Positions 33,889-41,283 of a stretch of DNA of 41,283 nucleotides are shown here, piece by piece. Position numbers and translations under genes: made by a program. Under the pieces are notes generated by a model. It searched no databases and was not told the DNA's origin. It was given only the letters and a program-made list of their open reading frames with translations. Numbering within the stretch: position 1 is the stretch's first letter; each line of letters starts with the position of its first letter. The stretch is from NCBI GenBank assembly GCA_027080345.1, contig JALWSB010000165.1, forward strand, positions 1-41,283, written 5' to 3'. The DNA is from Robiginitomaculum sp. GTDB lineage: Bacteria; Pseudomonadota; Alphaproteobacteria; Caulobacterales; Maricaulaceae.

Positions 33889-34916
33889 TGACAATGAGCA
33901 ATCACGCAAAAATGACCATGATCCAGGCGATTCGCTCGGCCCATGAGGTGTTATTACAAGGCGATGAGCGGGTCTGCGCCTTTGGTGAAGACGCGGGCTA
34001 TTTTGGCGGCGTCTTTGGCTGCACCCAAGGCCTGCAGGAAAAGTTTGGCAAAACCCGGGTGTTTGATACGCCGATCAATGAAGCGGCAATTGTCGCCATG
34101 GCCACGGGCATGGCGGTAAACGGCATGCGCCCGATCGCCGAAATACAATTCGCCGACTATATTTTCCCCGGCTTTGACCAGATTGTTTCGGAATTATCGC
34201 GCCTGCGCTATCGCTCCGCCGGGCAGTTTAGTGCGCCTTTGGTGATTCGCACCCCGTGCGGCGGCGGCATTTATGGGGGCCAGACCCATTCCATGTCCCC
34301 CGAAGCGTTCTTTACGCATATTCCGGGCATTAGCGTGGTCATGCCGTCCAATCCTTATGACGCCAAGGGCCTGCTTATCGCTGCCAGCGAAAGCGACGAT
34401 CCGGTGCTTATTTTTGAACCCAAGCGGCTTTATAATGGCCCGTTTGATGGCGATCCGCACAAACCGGCTTTAAGCTGGTCCGCCCACCCCAAGGGCGATG
34501 TGCCGACCGGCCATTATACCGTGCCGCTGGGCAAGGCCGATATAGTGCGCCCCGGCAATGCCATCAGCATTGTCACCTATGGCACCATGGTGCATGTGGC
34601 GCGCGAAACTGTGCGCGCCGCCGGGATTGATGCGGAGATTATTGATCTGCGGACCCTTGTGCCTTACGACATGGAGACCATCGCCAAATCAGTAAATAAA
34701 ACCGGGCGCTGTGTGGTGGTTCACGAAGCGCCGCGCACCTCGGGCTTTGGCGCCGAGCTGATCGCACAAATCCAGGAAGACTGTTTTTATGCGCTCGAAG
34801 CGCCCATCAAGCGGGTCACCGGCTGGGACACCCCCTATCCGCACGCCCATGAATGGTCGTATTTCCCCGGACAAGAGCGCGTTTTGCGCGCCATAACCGA
34901 AACGCTGGAGGCGTAA
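33888..34916 (+). CDS. bkdA2: Branched-chain 2-oxo acid dehydrogenase E1 beta
   Basis: 342 residues from ATG 33888; ATG 33894 is equally possible. The track start is 13 codons too early. Transketolase-type E1 beta features are FGEDAGYFGGVFGCTQGLQE, VFDTPINEAAIVAMATGMAV, EIQFADYIFPGFDQIVSE, RTPCGGGIYGGQTHSMSPEA and a C-terminal DLRTLVPYDMETI. It forms the alpha2-beta2 decarboxylase with the preceding gene. bkdB starts directly after its stop. Confidence 0.95.
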   Translation: MTMSNHAKMTMIQAIRSAHEVLLQGDERVCAFGEDAGYFGGVFGCTQGLQEKFGKTRVFDTPINEAAIVAMATGMAVNGMRPIAEIQFADYIFPGFDQIVSELSRLRYRSAGQFSAPLVIRTPCGGGIYGGQTHSMSPEAFFTHIPGISVVMPSNPYDAKGLLIAASESDDPVLIFEPKRLYNGPFDGDPHKPALSWSAHPKGDVPTGHYTVPLGKADIVRPGNAISIVTYGTMVHVARETVRAAGIDAEIIDLRTLVPYDMETIAKSVNKTGRCVVVHEAPRTSGFGAELIAQIQEDCFYALEAPIKRVTGWDTPYPHAHEWSYFPGQERVLRAITETLEA

Positions 34917-36227
34917 ATGGGATTGTTTTCCTTGAAATTACCCGATGTTGGTGAAGGCGTTGTCGAGGCCGAAATCGTTGAATGGCATATCAAGCCCGGC
35001 CAGACGGTCAGCGAGGACGACCATCTGGTCGACATCATGACCGACAAGGCGACCGTGGAAATCCCCGCACCGGTCAGCGGCGTGATCAAGGAGATCACCG
35101 GCGAACCGGGCGATATTCTGGCCGTTGGCTCGGTGATCGTCACTATTGAGACGGATGCGGCGGCGGCCAGTGATGAGGAGGCTCCCCCCCTTCGACAAGC
35201 TCAGGGTGAGGATAAAGCGAACAAGGCATTGCCTGATTCCAAGCCTACCCCAAAACCACATTCTGAGCCTGGCCCAAAGCCTCATCCCCGGATCCAGTCC
35301 GGGGCAGGCTCTGAGCCTGTCGAAGGATGGGGCGGCGAAGAACGCGGCAGCGCAAGGCCTCTGGCCTCACCGGCGGTGCGCAAACGGGCGCTGGAAGCCG
35401 ACATTGACCTTGCTTGCGTCAAAGGCTCTGGCCCTGCCGGGCGCATCAGCCACCAGGATCTCGATGATTTTATCGCCTCTGGTGGGCGGCAAATGGTATC
35501 ATCCGCAGCGCAAATGGGGCGCACAAAACGCACCGGCATAAACGAACATAAAGTGATCGGCCTGCGCCGTAAAATCGCGCAAAACCTGGCCGCCTCGAAA
35601 CGCAACATCCCGCACTTTGCCTATATTGAAGACATTGAGATGGACGCGCTGGAAAATTTGCGCGCGCATCTGAACGCCACCCGCACCAAGGAGCAGCCAA
35701 AGCTGACCTTATTGCCGTTTTTAAGTCTGGCCTTGATCAAGGTATTGCCGGACTTTCCGCAAGCCAATGCCCATTTTGATGGCGAGGCGGGCATCGCCAC
35801 CCATTATGAAGCGGTGCATATGGGCATCGCCACGGCGACACCAAACGGCCTGATGGTGCCAGTGGTCAAACACGCCGAAAGCATGGATATCTGGGAGCTG
35901 GCGTCTGAAATCACCCGCGTGTGCAACGCCGCGCGCGATGGCAAAGGCACAGCGGATGAACTTACCGGCTCGACCATTACCATTACCTCCCTTGGTGCCT
36001 TAGGCGGCATTGCTTCAACCCCGGTGATCAATGCGCCGGAAACGGCCATTATCGGCGTCAATAAATTGCAAGTGCGCCCGGTCTGGCAGGACGGGGCCTT
36101 CGCGCCGCGCAAAATGATGAACCTCTCATCAAGTTTTGATCACCGCATTGTCGATGGCTATGACGCCGCTTTGATGATCAGCAAGGTCAAGGCCTTGCTG
36201 GAAAACCCCGCCACCTTGTTTATGTGA
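34917..36227 (+). CDS. bkdB: Branched-chain 2-oxo acid dehydrogenase E2 (lipoamide acyltransferase)
   Basis: 436 residues: a lipoyl domain (1 to about 80, DIMTDKATVE with lipoyl Lys44), a linker, the peripheral-subunit-binding domain (about 145-185, ASPAVRKRALEADIDLACVK and GSGPAGRISHQDL), then the catalytic domain (about 210-436) with SSFDHRIVDGYDAAL (His409). It transfers acyl groups to CoA and forms the core of the complex. Oddity: linker residues about 91-137 are encoded by chromosomal palindromic repeat sequence (PPLRQAQGEDKANK, then PHPRIQSGAGSEPVEGWG), in frame and without a stop. Adjacent to bkdA2 with no gap. Confidence 0.95.
   Translation: MGLFSLKLPDVGEGVVEAEIVEWHIKPGQTVSEDDHLVDIMTDKATVEIPAPVSGVIKEITGEPGDILAVGSVIVTIETDAAAASDEEAPPLRQAQGEDKANKALPDSKPTPKPHSEPGPKPHPRIQSGAGSEPVEGWGGEERGSARPLASPAVRKRALEADIDLACVKGSGPAGRISHQDLDDFIASGGRQMVSSAAQMGRTKRTGINEHKVIGLRRKIAQNLAASKRNIPHFAYIEDIEMDALENLRAHLNATRTKEQPKLTLLPFLSLALIKVLPDFPQANAHFDGEAGIATHYEAVHMGIATATPNGLMVPVVKHAESMDIWELASEITRVCNAARDGKGTADELTGSTITITSLGALGGIASTPVINAPETAIIGVNKLQVRPVWQDGAFAPRKMMNLSSSFDHRIVDGYDAALMISKVKALLENPATLFM
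35189..35326. repeat. Repeat elements embedded in the bkdB coding sequence
   Basis: CCTTCGACAAGCTCAGG (35189-35205) and CTGAGCCTGTCGAAGG (35311-35326) are inverted copies of family F. Between them CCCCGGATCCAGTCCGGGG (35286-35304) is a further palindrome like those in the 22108-22830 cluster. Confidence 0.85.
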
Positions 36228-36236
36228 GACCATGAA

Positions 36237-37646
36237 ATGAGCAAAACCATAAAAACCGATGTGCTGATCATTGGCGGCGGCCCGGCGGGCTATCCGTGCG
36301 CCATTCGCGCCGGTCAGCTTGGCCTTGATGTGGTCCTTGTCGATAAAAGCGGTCTTGGCGGCACCTGCCTGAACCGGGGCTGCATTCCCTCAAAAGCGCT
36401 GATCCATGCGGCCACGCGCTATGCGGAGTTGACCACCCATGCGCACGATCCGGCCATGGGCATTTCGTGCGCCAAACCCAAAGTTGATATGCGCGCCCTG
36501 ACCGGCTGGAAAGACGATCTGGTTGACAAGCTGACCTCTGGCGTTGCCGGATTGTTAAAAGCGGCGGGGGTGAATACATTAAACGGCTGGGCGGAATTTG
36601 CCGATGCCAAAACCTGCACCGTGACGCTGGATGATGGGCAAACCGTGACCATCAGCGCCAAAAATGTCGTGCTGGCCACTGGTTCGGTGGAAGTGGAATT
36701 GCCGTTTTTACCGTTTGACGACAACCGCGTCATCTCCTCGACCGGGGCGCTCAATTTGACAAAACTGCCCAAGACCCTGGCCGTTATTGGCGCCGGGTAT
36801 ATCGGGCTGGAAATGGGTATTGCCTTTGCCAAGCTCGGCGTGAAGGTCAGCTTTGTCGAAGCGCTGGACCGTATTTTACCGCTTTATGACAAAGCCATAA
36901 CCCGGCCCGTTTCACGCTGGTTAAAAACCCACAATGTGGATATGCATTTAAATTGCAAAGCCAAGGGGCTAAGCAAAACCGGCCTTCTTTACGAAGACAA
37001 AGACGGCGCAGAACACGAAGTCACAGCCGAAAAAGTCCTTGTTGCGGTTGGTCGCAAACCACTGACCACAGGCTGGGGCCTTGAGACCATGGGCATTGAT
37101 ATGGACGGGGCGTTTGTGCGTGTGGATGAACGCTGCGCCACCTCGATGCGCGGCGTCTATGCTATTGGCGATCTCGTTGGCGAGCCGATGCTGGCCCACA
37201 AGGGCACCAAACAGGGCGAAATGGTCGCCGAACTTCTGGCCGGACATCGCACGCGGTTTGACCCAATTGCCATTCCTGCCGTCTGCTTTACCGAGCCTGA
37301 AATTATTGGCGTTGGCCTAAGCCCGGATGAGGCCAAAGCGGCGGGGCAAGAGATTATCACCGGTAAATTTCCCTTTGCCGCCCTTGGCAAGGCGCTGACC
37401 ATGCAAGGCGGCGCAGATGGCGGCTTTGTGCGCATTACCGCGCGTAAAAGTGATCATGTGATTTTGGGTATTCATGCGGTTGGTGCGCACGCGGCGGAGC
37501 TTTCGGGGGAATTTTCCCTTGCGCTGGAAATGGGGGCGCGGCTGGAAGATATTGCCGGCACCATCCATGTTCACCCGACCCTTGGCGAAGGCTTTGCGGA
37601 AAGCGCTCTGGCGGCCCTTGGTCAGCCACTGCATATTGCACGGTAA
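36237..37646 (+). CDS. lpdV: Dihydrolipoyl dehydrogenase (E3), bkd-associated copy
   Basis: 469 residues. The FAD site is DVLIIGGGPAGYPCAIRAGQ, the redox-active disulfide is [17 protein letters not shown], and the NAD site is LAVIGAGYIGLEMGIAFAKL. HVHPTLGEGFAESALA at the C-terminus contains the catalytic His and Glu. It reoxidises the dihydrolipoyl group of BkdB. It lies 9 nt after bkdB, with the family's usual length. It differs substantially from the lpdA at 23643, consistent with a dedicated bkd E3. The weak ribosome site suggests coupling to bkdB. Confidence 0.94.
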   Translation: MSKTIKTDVLIIGGGPAGYPCAIRAGQLGLDVVLVDKSGLGGTCLNRGCIPSKALIHAATRYAELTTHAHDPAMGISCAKPKVDMRALTGWKDDLVDKLTSGVAGLLKAAGVNTLNGWAEFADAKTCTVTLDDGQTVTISAKNVVLATGSVEVELPFLPFDDNRVISSTGALNLTKLPKTLAVIGAGYIGLEMGIAFAKLGVKVSFVEALDRILPLYDKAITRPVSRWLKTHNVDMHLNCKAKGLSKTGLLYEDKDGAEHEVTAEKVLVAVGRKPLTTGWGLETMGIDMDGAFVRVDERCATSMRGVYAIGDLVGEPMLAHKGTKQGEMVAELLAGHRTRFDPIAIPAVCFTEPEIIGVGLSPDEAKAAGQEIITGKFPFAALGKALTMQGGADGGFVRITARKSDHVILGIHAVGAHAAELSGEFSLALEMGARLEDIAGTIHVHPTLGEGFAESALAALGQPLHIAR

Positions 37647-37653
37647 GCACCGC

Positions 37654-37682
37654 TTGCAAGAACGCGCCCGCGCGCGTATATC
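37654..37682 (+). promoter_or_regulatory. Possible tRNA promoter
   Basis: TTGCAA (37654-37659), 17 bases, TATATC (37677-37682), about 55 bases before the mature tRNA. Moderate match. Confidence 0.4.
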
Positions 37683-37736
37683 CCGCCTCTCATTTGCACC
37701 GGTACGCATCGGGCGGATGAGCGGAAAAAGAAATAT

Positions 37737-37813
37737 GGCTGGGTAGCTCAGCTGGTTAGAGCGCAGGACTCATAATCCTGAGGTCGGGGGTTCGAGTCCC
37801 CCCCCCGCCACCA
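37737..37813 (+). tRNA. tRNA with CAT anticodon (elongator Met, or Ile2)
   Basis: A 77-base cloverleaf with encoded CCA. D arm GCTC...GAGC, anticodon stem CAGGA/TCCTG with loop CTCATAA (anticodon CAT), T stem GGGGG/CCCCC with loop TTCGAGT, discriminator A. The D-arm and loop are those of an elongator, not the initiator. Elongator Met is the default call, since Ile2 (lysidine-modified C34) shares the anticodon. The acceptor stem GGCTGGG against CCCCGCC has a T4-C69 mismatch. A run of nine C covers the end of the T stem and acceptor strand. The next coding sequence starts 22 bases after the CCA begins its 3' trailer. Confidence 0.92.
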
Positions 37814-37834
37814 TTTTTCTTGAAAGTGGATTTT

Positions 37835-38953
37835 ATGAAAAGCTTCCATCCCACCCCAAAAACCTTGATGGGCCCTGGCCCTTCCGATGTACCCAGACGC
37901 ATATTGGACGCCATGGCGCGGCCAACCATAGGCCATCTGGACCCTGAATTTATTGCCTTGATGGACGAGATCAAAGCGCTGTTGCGCTTTGCGTTCCAGA
38001 CCGAAAATGCGCTGACATTTCCGGTTTCCGCCCCCGGCTCTGCCGGCATGGAAACCTGTTTTGTCAATCTGGTGGAGCCGGGCGATACGGTGATCGTCTG
38101 CGTTAACGGAGTGTTTGGCGGGCGCATGGTGGAAAACGTCAAACGCTGCGGCGGCGTGCCTGTGATCGTCAATGATGAATGGGGCCAGCCGGTCGATCCG
38201 CAAAAAGTCGAAGAGGCGCTAAAGGCCAATCCGCAGGCTAAAATCCTCGCCTTTGTGCACGCCGAAACTTCGACCGGGGTTTTGTCCGACGCCAAAACCT
38301 TGTGCGCTTTGGCGCAAAACCATGACTGCCTTACCATTATGGATGCGGTCACATCTTTGGGCGGTGTGCCGGTAAAAATCGATGAATGGGGCGTCGATGC
38401 GGTCTATTCAGGGTCACAAAAATGCCTCTCCGTGCCGCCGGGCCTCTCACCAATCAGCTTTGGCCCGCGCGCCATTGCCGCGCTTGAAGCGCGCACAACG
38501 CCCGTGCAAAGCTGGTTTCTGGATTTATCCTTGGTAATGAATTACTGGCAGGGCGAAGGCGGGCGGTCTTATCACCACACCGCGCCGATCAATGCCATGT
38601 ATGGCCTGCACGAAGGGCTTCTCATGCTCCATGAAGAAGGGCTGGAAGCGGCCTTTGCGCGCCACCAAAGCCAGCATGCGGATTTGCGGGACGGGCTGGA
38701 GGCGCTGGATTTTTCATTTCTTGTCGCGCCACAATACCGCCTGCCACAGCTTAACACCGTGCGGTTTCCCGCCCGCGTCAGCGACGAAGCGGCGGTGCGC
38801 AAAGCGCTTCTTGAAAACCACCATCTGGAAATCGGTGCCGGCCTTGGCGCATTGGCCGGCAAAGTCTGGCGCATTGGCCTGATGGGGGCCAGCGCCTGCC
38901 CGCAAAATGTACAAAAATGCCTCGGCGCACTCGAAGAGGAATTAGGCGCTTAA
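37835..38953 (+). CDS. Class V aminotransferase (alanine/serine-glyoxylate aminotransferase family)
   Basis: 372 residues from ATG 37835, with AAGTGGA upstream. The track's TTG start is inferior. Fold-type I PLP enzyme: MGPGPSDVPRRILDAMARPT and IGHLDPEFIALMDEIK are typical of the AGT family. MDAVTSLGGVPVKIDEW holds the pyridine-ring Asp, and the PLP lysine is Lys196 in SGSQKCLSVPPG. AGT family members include PucG, which uses (S)-ureidoglycine. The neighbouring operon uses allantoicase, which yields ureidoglycolate, so glyoxylate-to-glycine transamination is the more economical guess. It overlaps the allantoicase gene tail to tail by 12 nt and starts 21 bases after the tRNA. Confidence 0.85.
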   Translation: MKSFHPTPKTLMGPGPSDVPRRILDAMARPTIGHLDPEFIALMDEIKALLRFAFQTENALTFPVSAPGSAGMETCFVNLVEPGDTVIVCVNGVFGGRMVENVKRCGGVPVIVNDEWGQPVDPQKVEEALKANPQAKILAFVHAETSTGVLSDAKTLCALAQNHDCLTIMDAVTSLGGVPVKIDEWGVDAVYSGSQKCLSVPPGLSPISFGPRAIAALEARTTPVQSWFLDLSLVMNYWQGEGGRSYHHTAPINAMYGLHEGLLMLHEEGLEAAFARHQSQHADLRDGLEALDFSFLVAPQYRLPQLNTVRFPARVSDEAAVRKALLENHHLEIGAGLGALAGKVWRIGLMGASACPQNVQKCLGALEEELGA

Positions 38954-39925
38954 CCGCCCCCACAGCCGCAAGCGGCTGACCCCGCCATCGGGAATGATAT
39001 TCAGGCGCACATGACTGATGCGGTCATGCGCGGCAATCTGCGCGGTAAATTCATGCACATGGTCGGCGCGTAATTTTTGCTCTGGCAAAATTACCGGCCA
39101 GTGCGGCGCGGCTTTTAAAATGTCATCGTCCGAAGCGTCCGTCATCAGCGCGCCTTGAATAAACGCCCGGTCCGGGTAATTGCCCTTGAAAAACGCCGTA
39201 TCAATAATGATTTTTTCCAGCACCCCCGCATGAGCAAGGGCGATCACCGCCCAGTCATGGCCCGGTTCGCGGCGGCGGCGGGTTTCCCAGCCATCGCCCA
39301 TATTAACCCCTGCGCCCGGGGCCAGCATGTTTTGCGGTACACCAAAGTGCGCATTGTTACAGCCAACGGGCCGCGCCCCGTCTTCCAAGGCCGCGAGATT
39401 AACAAGCGTGTCCCGCGAAACCGACGACCAGTCTTTGCGTATCTGCCCATAAACCCGCAGGCGCGCCACCCCGCCATCGGGATAGATATGCAACCGCACA
39501 TGGGTAAAGACGCGGGTATCATCAAGGGCGATAAAGTGCTGGCTGTCGCCCTCAAGGGCGCGTTTTGGCACCACTTCCACCCAACCCGTTTGCGGGTTTT
39601 GCTCATCTGAGCGGCAGGCCTCAATAGAGGCGAAGGGTGGAAAATTGCCGGTGAAATGGCGCGTATCAATATCAAAGCCGCAGATCACACCGGGGCGACC
39701 AAGGCGAATGACACAATAATCATGCCCCGGACCACGCTTGCGGCGGCTTTCCCAGCCATCCATCCATTTGCCGTTATCGTCGTATTTATCGTCGATAAAA
39801 ACCGGCTCTGTTGGCGCAATCAGGCGCGCCTTGTCGGCAAAAAAATCATCCGTGGCATAAACCACCTGCGCGCCAAGGCGCGGCTGGGCCAGATCAATAT
39901 TTTGTGTGGCAAAGTCAGGGGTCAT
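38942..39925 (-). CDS. alc: Allantoicase
   Basis: 327 residues with two repeated jelly-roll domains: RLGAQVVYATDDFFADKARL and KWMDGWESRRKRGPGHDYCV in the first, NMGDGWETRRRREPGHDWAV in the second. Each ends with HVRLHIYPDGGVARLRVYG or its counterpart HVRLNIIPDGGVSRLRLWG. It hydrolyses allantoate to ureidoglycolate and urea. ATGA overlap with the uraD stop. Third gene of puuE-uraD-alc. Confidence 0.95.
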   Translation of the reverse strand: MTPDFATQNIDLAQPRLGAQVVYATDDFFADKARLIAPTEPVFIDDKYDDNGKWMDGWESRRKRGPGHDYCVIRLGRPGVICGFDIDTRHFTGNFPPFASIEACRSDEQNPQTGWVEVVPKRALEGDSQHFIALDDTRVFTHVRLHIYPDGGVARLRVYGQIRKDWSSVSRDTLVNLAALEDGARPVGCNNAHFGVPQNMLAPGAGVNMGDGWETRRRREPGHDWAVIALAHAGVLEKIIIDTAFFKGNYPDRAFIQGALMTDASDDDILKAAPHWPVILPEQKLRADHVHEFTAQIAAHDRISHVRLNIIPDGGVSRLRLWGRLSA

Positions 39926-40443
39926 GATGTTTGTTCCAGCGCTTCGAGGCGCAGGCGGGCGATTTTATTGACCTCGCCCAGCGCCGTTTCAAACTCGGTC
40001 TCATAAGAATTGCCAAGGCGCGCCGCGAACTGCGCAAGAATACCATGCCGGTCCATGCCCTTGACCGCGACAATAAACGGAAAGTCGAACTTTTGCGTAT
40101 AGGCGGCGTTCAGCGCCCCAAAGCGCGCAAACTCTTCGGCGCTGCATTGATCAAGCCCGGCCCCGGCCTGTTCATTATGTGATTCGGTCGTCAGATTGCC
40201 AGCCAGCGCCGCCTTGCCCGCCAGATCCGGGTGGGCGCGCAAAAGCGCCAACTTTGCATCCCCGTCTGCCTGCGCCAACACAGCGGCCATGGCTTTGGCC
40301 AGATCGGCGGCTCGTGTCGGTACCTTGCCTTTCATGTCCTGCCATACGGCGCGGGCGATCCAGGGCGAATGTTCATACACCCCGCCAAACGCGGCCACAA
40401 AGGCGTCTTCATCAAGCAAGGAAGGGTCTGGTTTCAGGTTCAT
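39922..40443 (-). CDS. uraD: OHCU decarboxylase
   Basis: 173 residues. 2-oxo-4-hydroxy-4-carboxy-5-ureidoimidazoline decarboxylase makes S-allantoin from the urate oxidation product. RAHPDLAGK contains the catalytic His71, and QKFDFPFIVAVKGMDRHGIL and the C-terminal EVNKIARLRLEAL are conserved. It is an all-helical dimer in the family. The start ATG 40443 overlaps the puuE stop (ATGA). 5-hydroxyisourate hydrolase and urate oxidase are not in the window. Confidence 0.94.
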   Translation of the reverse strand: MNLKPDPSLLDEDAFVAAFGGVYEHSPWIARAVWQDMKGKVPTRAADLAKAMAAVLAQADGDAKLALLRAHPDLAGKAALAGNLTTESHNEQAGAGLDQCSAEEFARFGALNAAYTQKFDFPFIVAVKGMDRHGILAQFAARLGNSYETEFETALGEVNKIARLRLEALEQTS

Positions 40444-41283
40444 TTTTGCCCTGCTTTAAAGGGGTGCTGTGCATGCCAGTGGCGGGCAATATCCACGCGG
40501 CGGGCGAACCAGACATCAGCATGGCTCTTGGCGTAGTTTAGGAATCTCTCCAGCGCGGCGGTGCGCCCGGGCCGACCGGCAATGCGGCAATGGGTGCCGA
40601 TCGACATCATTTTGGGGGTGGTTTTACCTTCGGCATAAAGCGTGTCGAACGTATCTTTCAAATACGTGTAGAACTGGTCCCCGGCATTAAACCCTTGCGC
40701 GGCGCAAAAACGCATATCATTGACATCCAGCGTATAAGGCACCACCAGATGCGGCCCAGATACCATTTCAGACCAAAACGGCAGATCGTCCGAATAATCG
40801 TCCGCATCGTATAAAAAGCCACCATATTCGCTCACCAGATCGCGGGTATTGGGGCTGGTGCGCCCGGTATACCAGCCCAGCGGCCGCGTGCCGGTAATGC
40901 TGGTCAGAATATCCATCGCCTCGGCCATATGCGCCCGCTCAACCTCGATCGGCACATCCTGATAGTTAATCCAGCGCAGGCCATGGCTGGCAATTTCGTG
41001 GCCATCATCCATCATCGCCTGCGCCGCCGCCGGATTGGCCTGCAAGGCTTTGGCCACCGCAAACACGGTTACCGGAATATCCATCCGGCGATAAATATCC
41101 AACAGCCGCCACACCCCGGCGCGGCTGCCATATTCATAAAGTGATTCCATGCTCATATGCCGCGCGCCGGGCACCGGGGCCGCATTGATAATTTCCGACA
41201 AGAAGGTTTCGGCCCCGGCATCGCCGTAAAGCACGCTATTTTCCCCGCCTTCTTCATAATTGAGGACAATCTGAATGGCGATG
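40440..41283 (-). CDS. puuE: Allantoinase PuuE, polysaccharide-deacetylase family (N-terminus beyond right edge)
   Basis: The frame stays open through the track's GTG start to the window edge, adding IAIQIVLNYEEGGENSVLYG, a conserved part of PuuE. The gene is therefore 5'-truncated by the window, lacking roughly 25-40 residues. NodB-fold landmarks are DIPVTVFAVAKALQANP, DDGHEIASHGLRWINYQDVP, GWYTGRTSPNTRDLV and MMSIGTHCRIAGRPGRTAAL. This metal-optional allantoinase hydrolyses allantoin to allantoate. First visible gene of the purine operon. Confidence 0.93.
   Translation of the reverse strand, partial: IAIQIVLNYEEGGENSVLYGDAGAETFLSEIINAAPVPGARHMSMESLYEYGSRAGVWRLLDIYRRMDIPVTVFAVAKALQANPAAAQAMMDDGHEIASHGLRWINYQDVPIEVERAHMAEAMDILTSITGTRPLGWYTGRTSPNTRDLVSEYGGFLYDADDYSDDLPFWSEMVSGPHLVVPYTLDVNDMRFCAAQGFNAGDQFYTYLKDTFDTLYAEGKTTPKMMSIGTHCRIAGRPGRTAALERFLNYAKSHADVWFARRVDIARHWHAQHPFKAGQK

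Overview
The window reads as a chromosomal segment of an alphaproteobacterium. The basis is a zinc-free bL31 of the short alphaproteobacterial type, back-to-back TTAACCAT (CtrA-type) motifs, a LiuR-type MerR regulator with an acyl-CoA dehydrogenase operon, a full bkd operon with an Lrp-type regulator, and family-level matches throughout. The genus cannot be settled from the sequence. The gene order is dense, with many 1- or 4-nt start/stop overlaps. Several intergenic regions are full of REP-like palindromes.

Layout. (1) 1-4546, minus strand: cysD-cysNC-cysQ (sulfate activation and PAP turnover), then the first 80 codons of a GntP-family permease running off the left edge. Upstream of cysD lies a graveyard of surface-polysaccharide genes: an rfbC head fused in frame to an rfbB tail, followed by a kdsA tail. 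(2) 4585-15007: a thiolase (minus), a secreted TPR protein, then a plus-strand fatty/branched acyl-CoA catabolic operon (LiuR-like regulator, two acyl-CoA dehydrogenases, thiolase, FadJ-like trifunctional protein). This operon is interrupted by a repeat-bounded DUF559 gene and an AT-rich gene flanked by a 44-bp duplication of the thiolase start. (3) About 15090-16260: a small AT-rich island with a winged-helix-like protein and a DNA N6-adenine methyltransferase. (4) 16319-22107: an HTH protein, an amidohydrolase lipoprotein, a glycosyltransferase, and an SGNH-like protein plus MBOAT pair likely acylating a surface polymer. (5) 22108-22830: a gene-free cluster of palindromic repeats. (6) 22889-31923: a small membrane protein, rpmE with its promoter and leader hairpin, a first lipoamide dehydrogenase, a di-iron ferritin-like protein behind a perfect 31-bp palindrome, a DUF1223 protein, aconitase, a DsbE-like thioredoxin, a small protein behind CtrA-like motifs, MarR and YciB. 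(7) 31972-37646: an Lrp/BkdR-like regulator divergent from bkdA1-bkdA2-bkdB-lpd, with repeat sequence embedded in frame in the bkdB linker. (8) 37737-41283: a CAT-anticodon tRNA, a class V aminotransferase 21 nt after it, and a convergent allantoin-degradation operon (puuE-uraD-alc), with puuE running off the right edge.

How the genes work together. Branched-chain 2-oxo acid dehydrogenase makes acyl-CoAs. The acyl-CoA dehydrogenases, the FadJ-like protein and the thiolases oxidise these to acetyl-CoA and propionyl-CoA, and aconitase serves the TCA cycle. The purine operon yields glyoxylate, which the aminotransferase probably converts to glycine. The most unusual material is genomic: palindromic repeats that supply ribosome binding sites, invade a coding sequence and bracket a nuclease-fold gene, plus fused gene remnants and a target-gene-start duplication.
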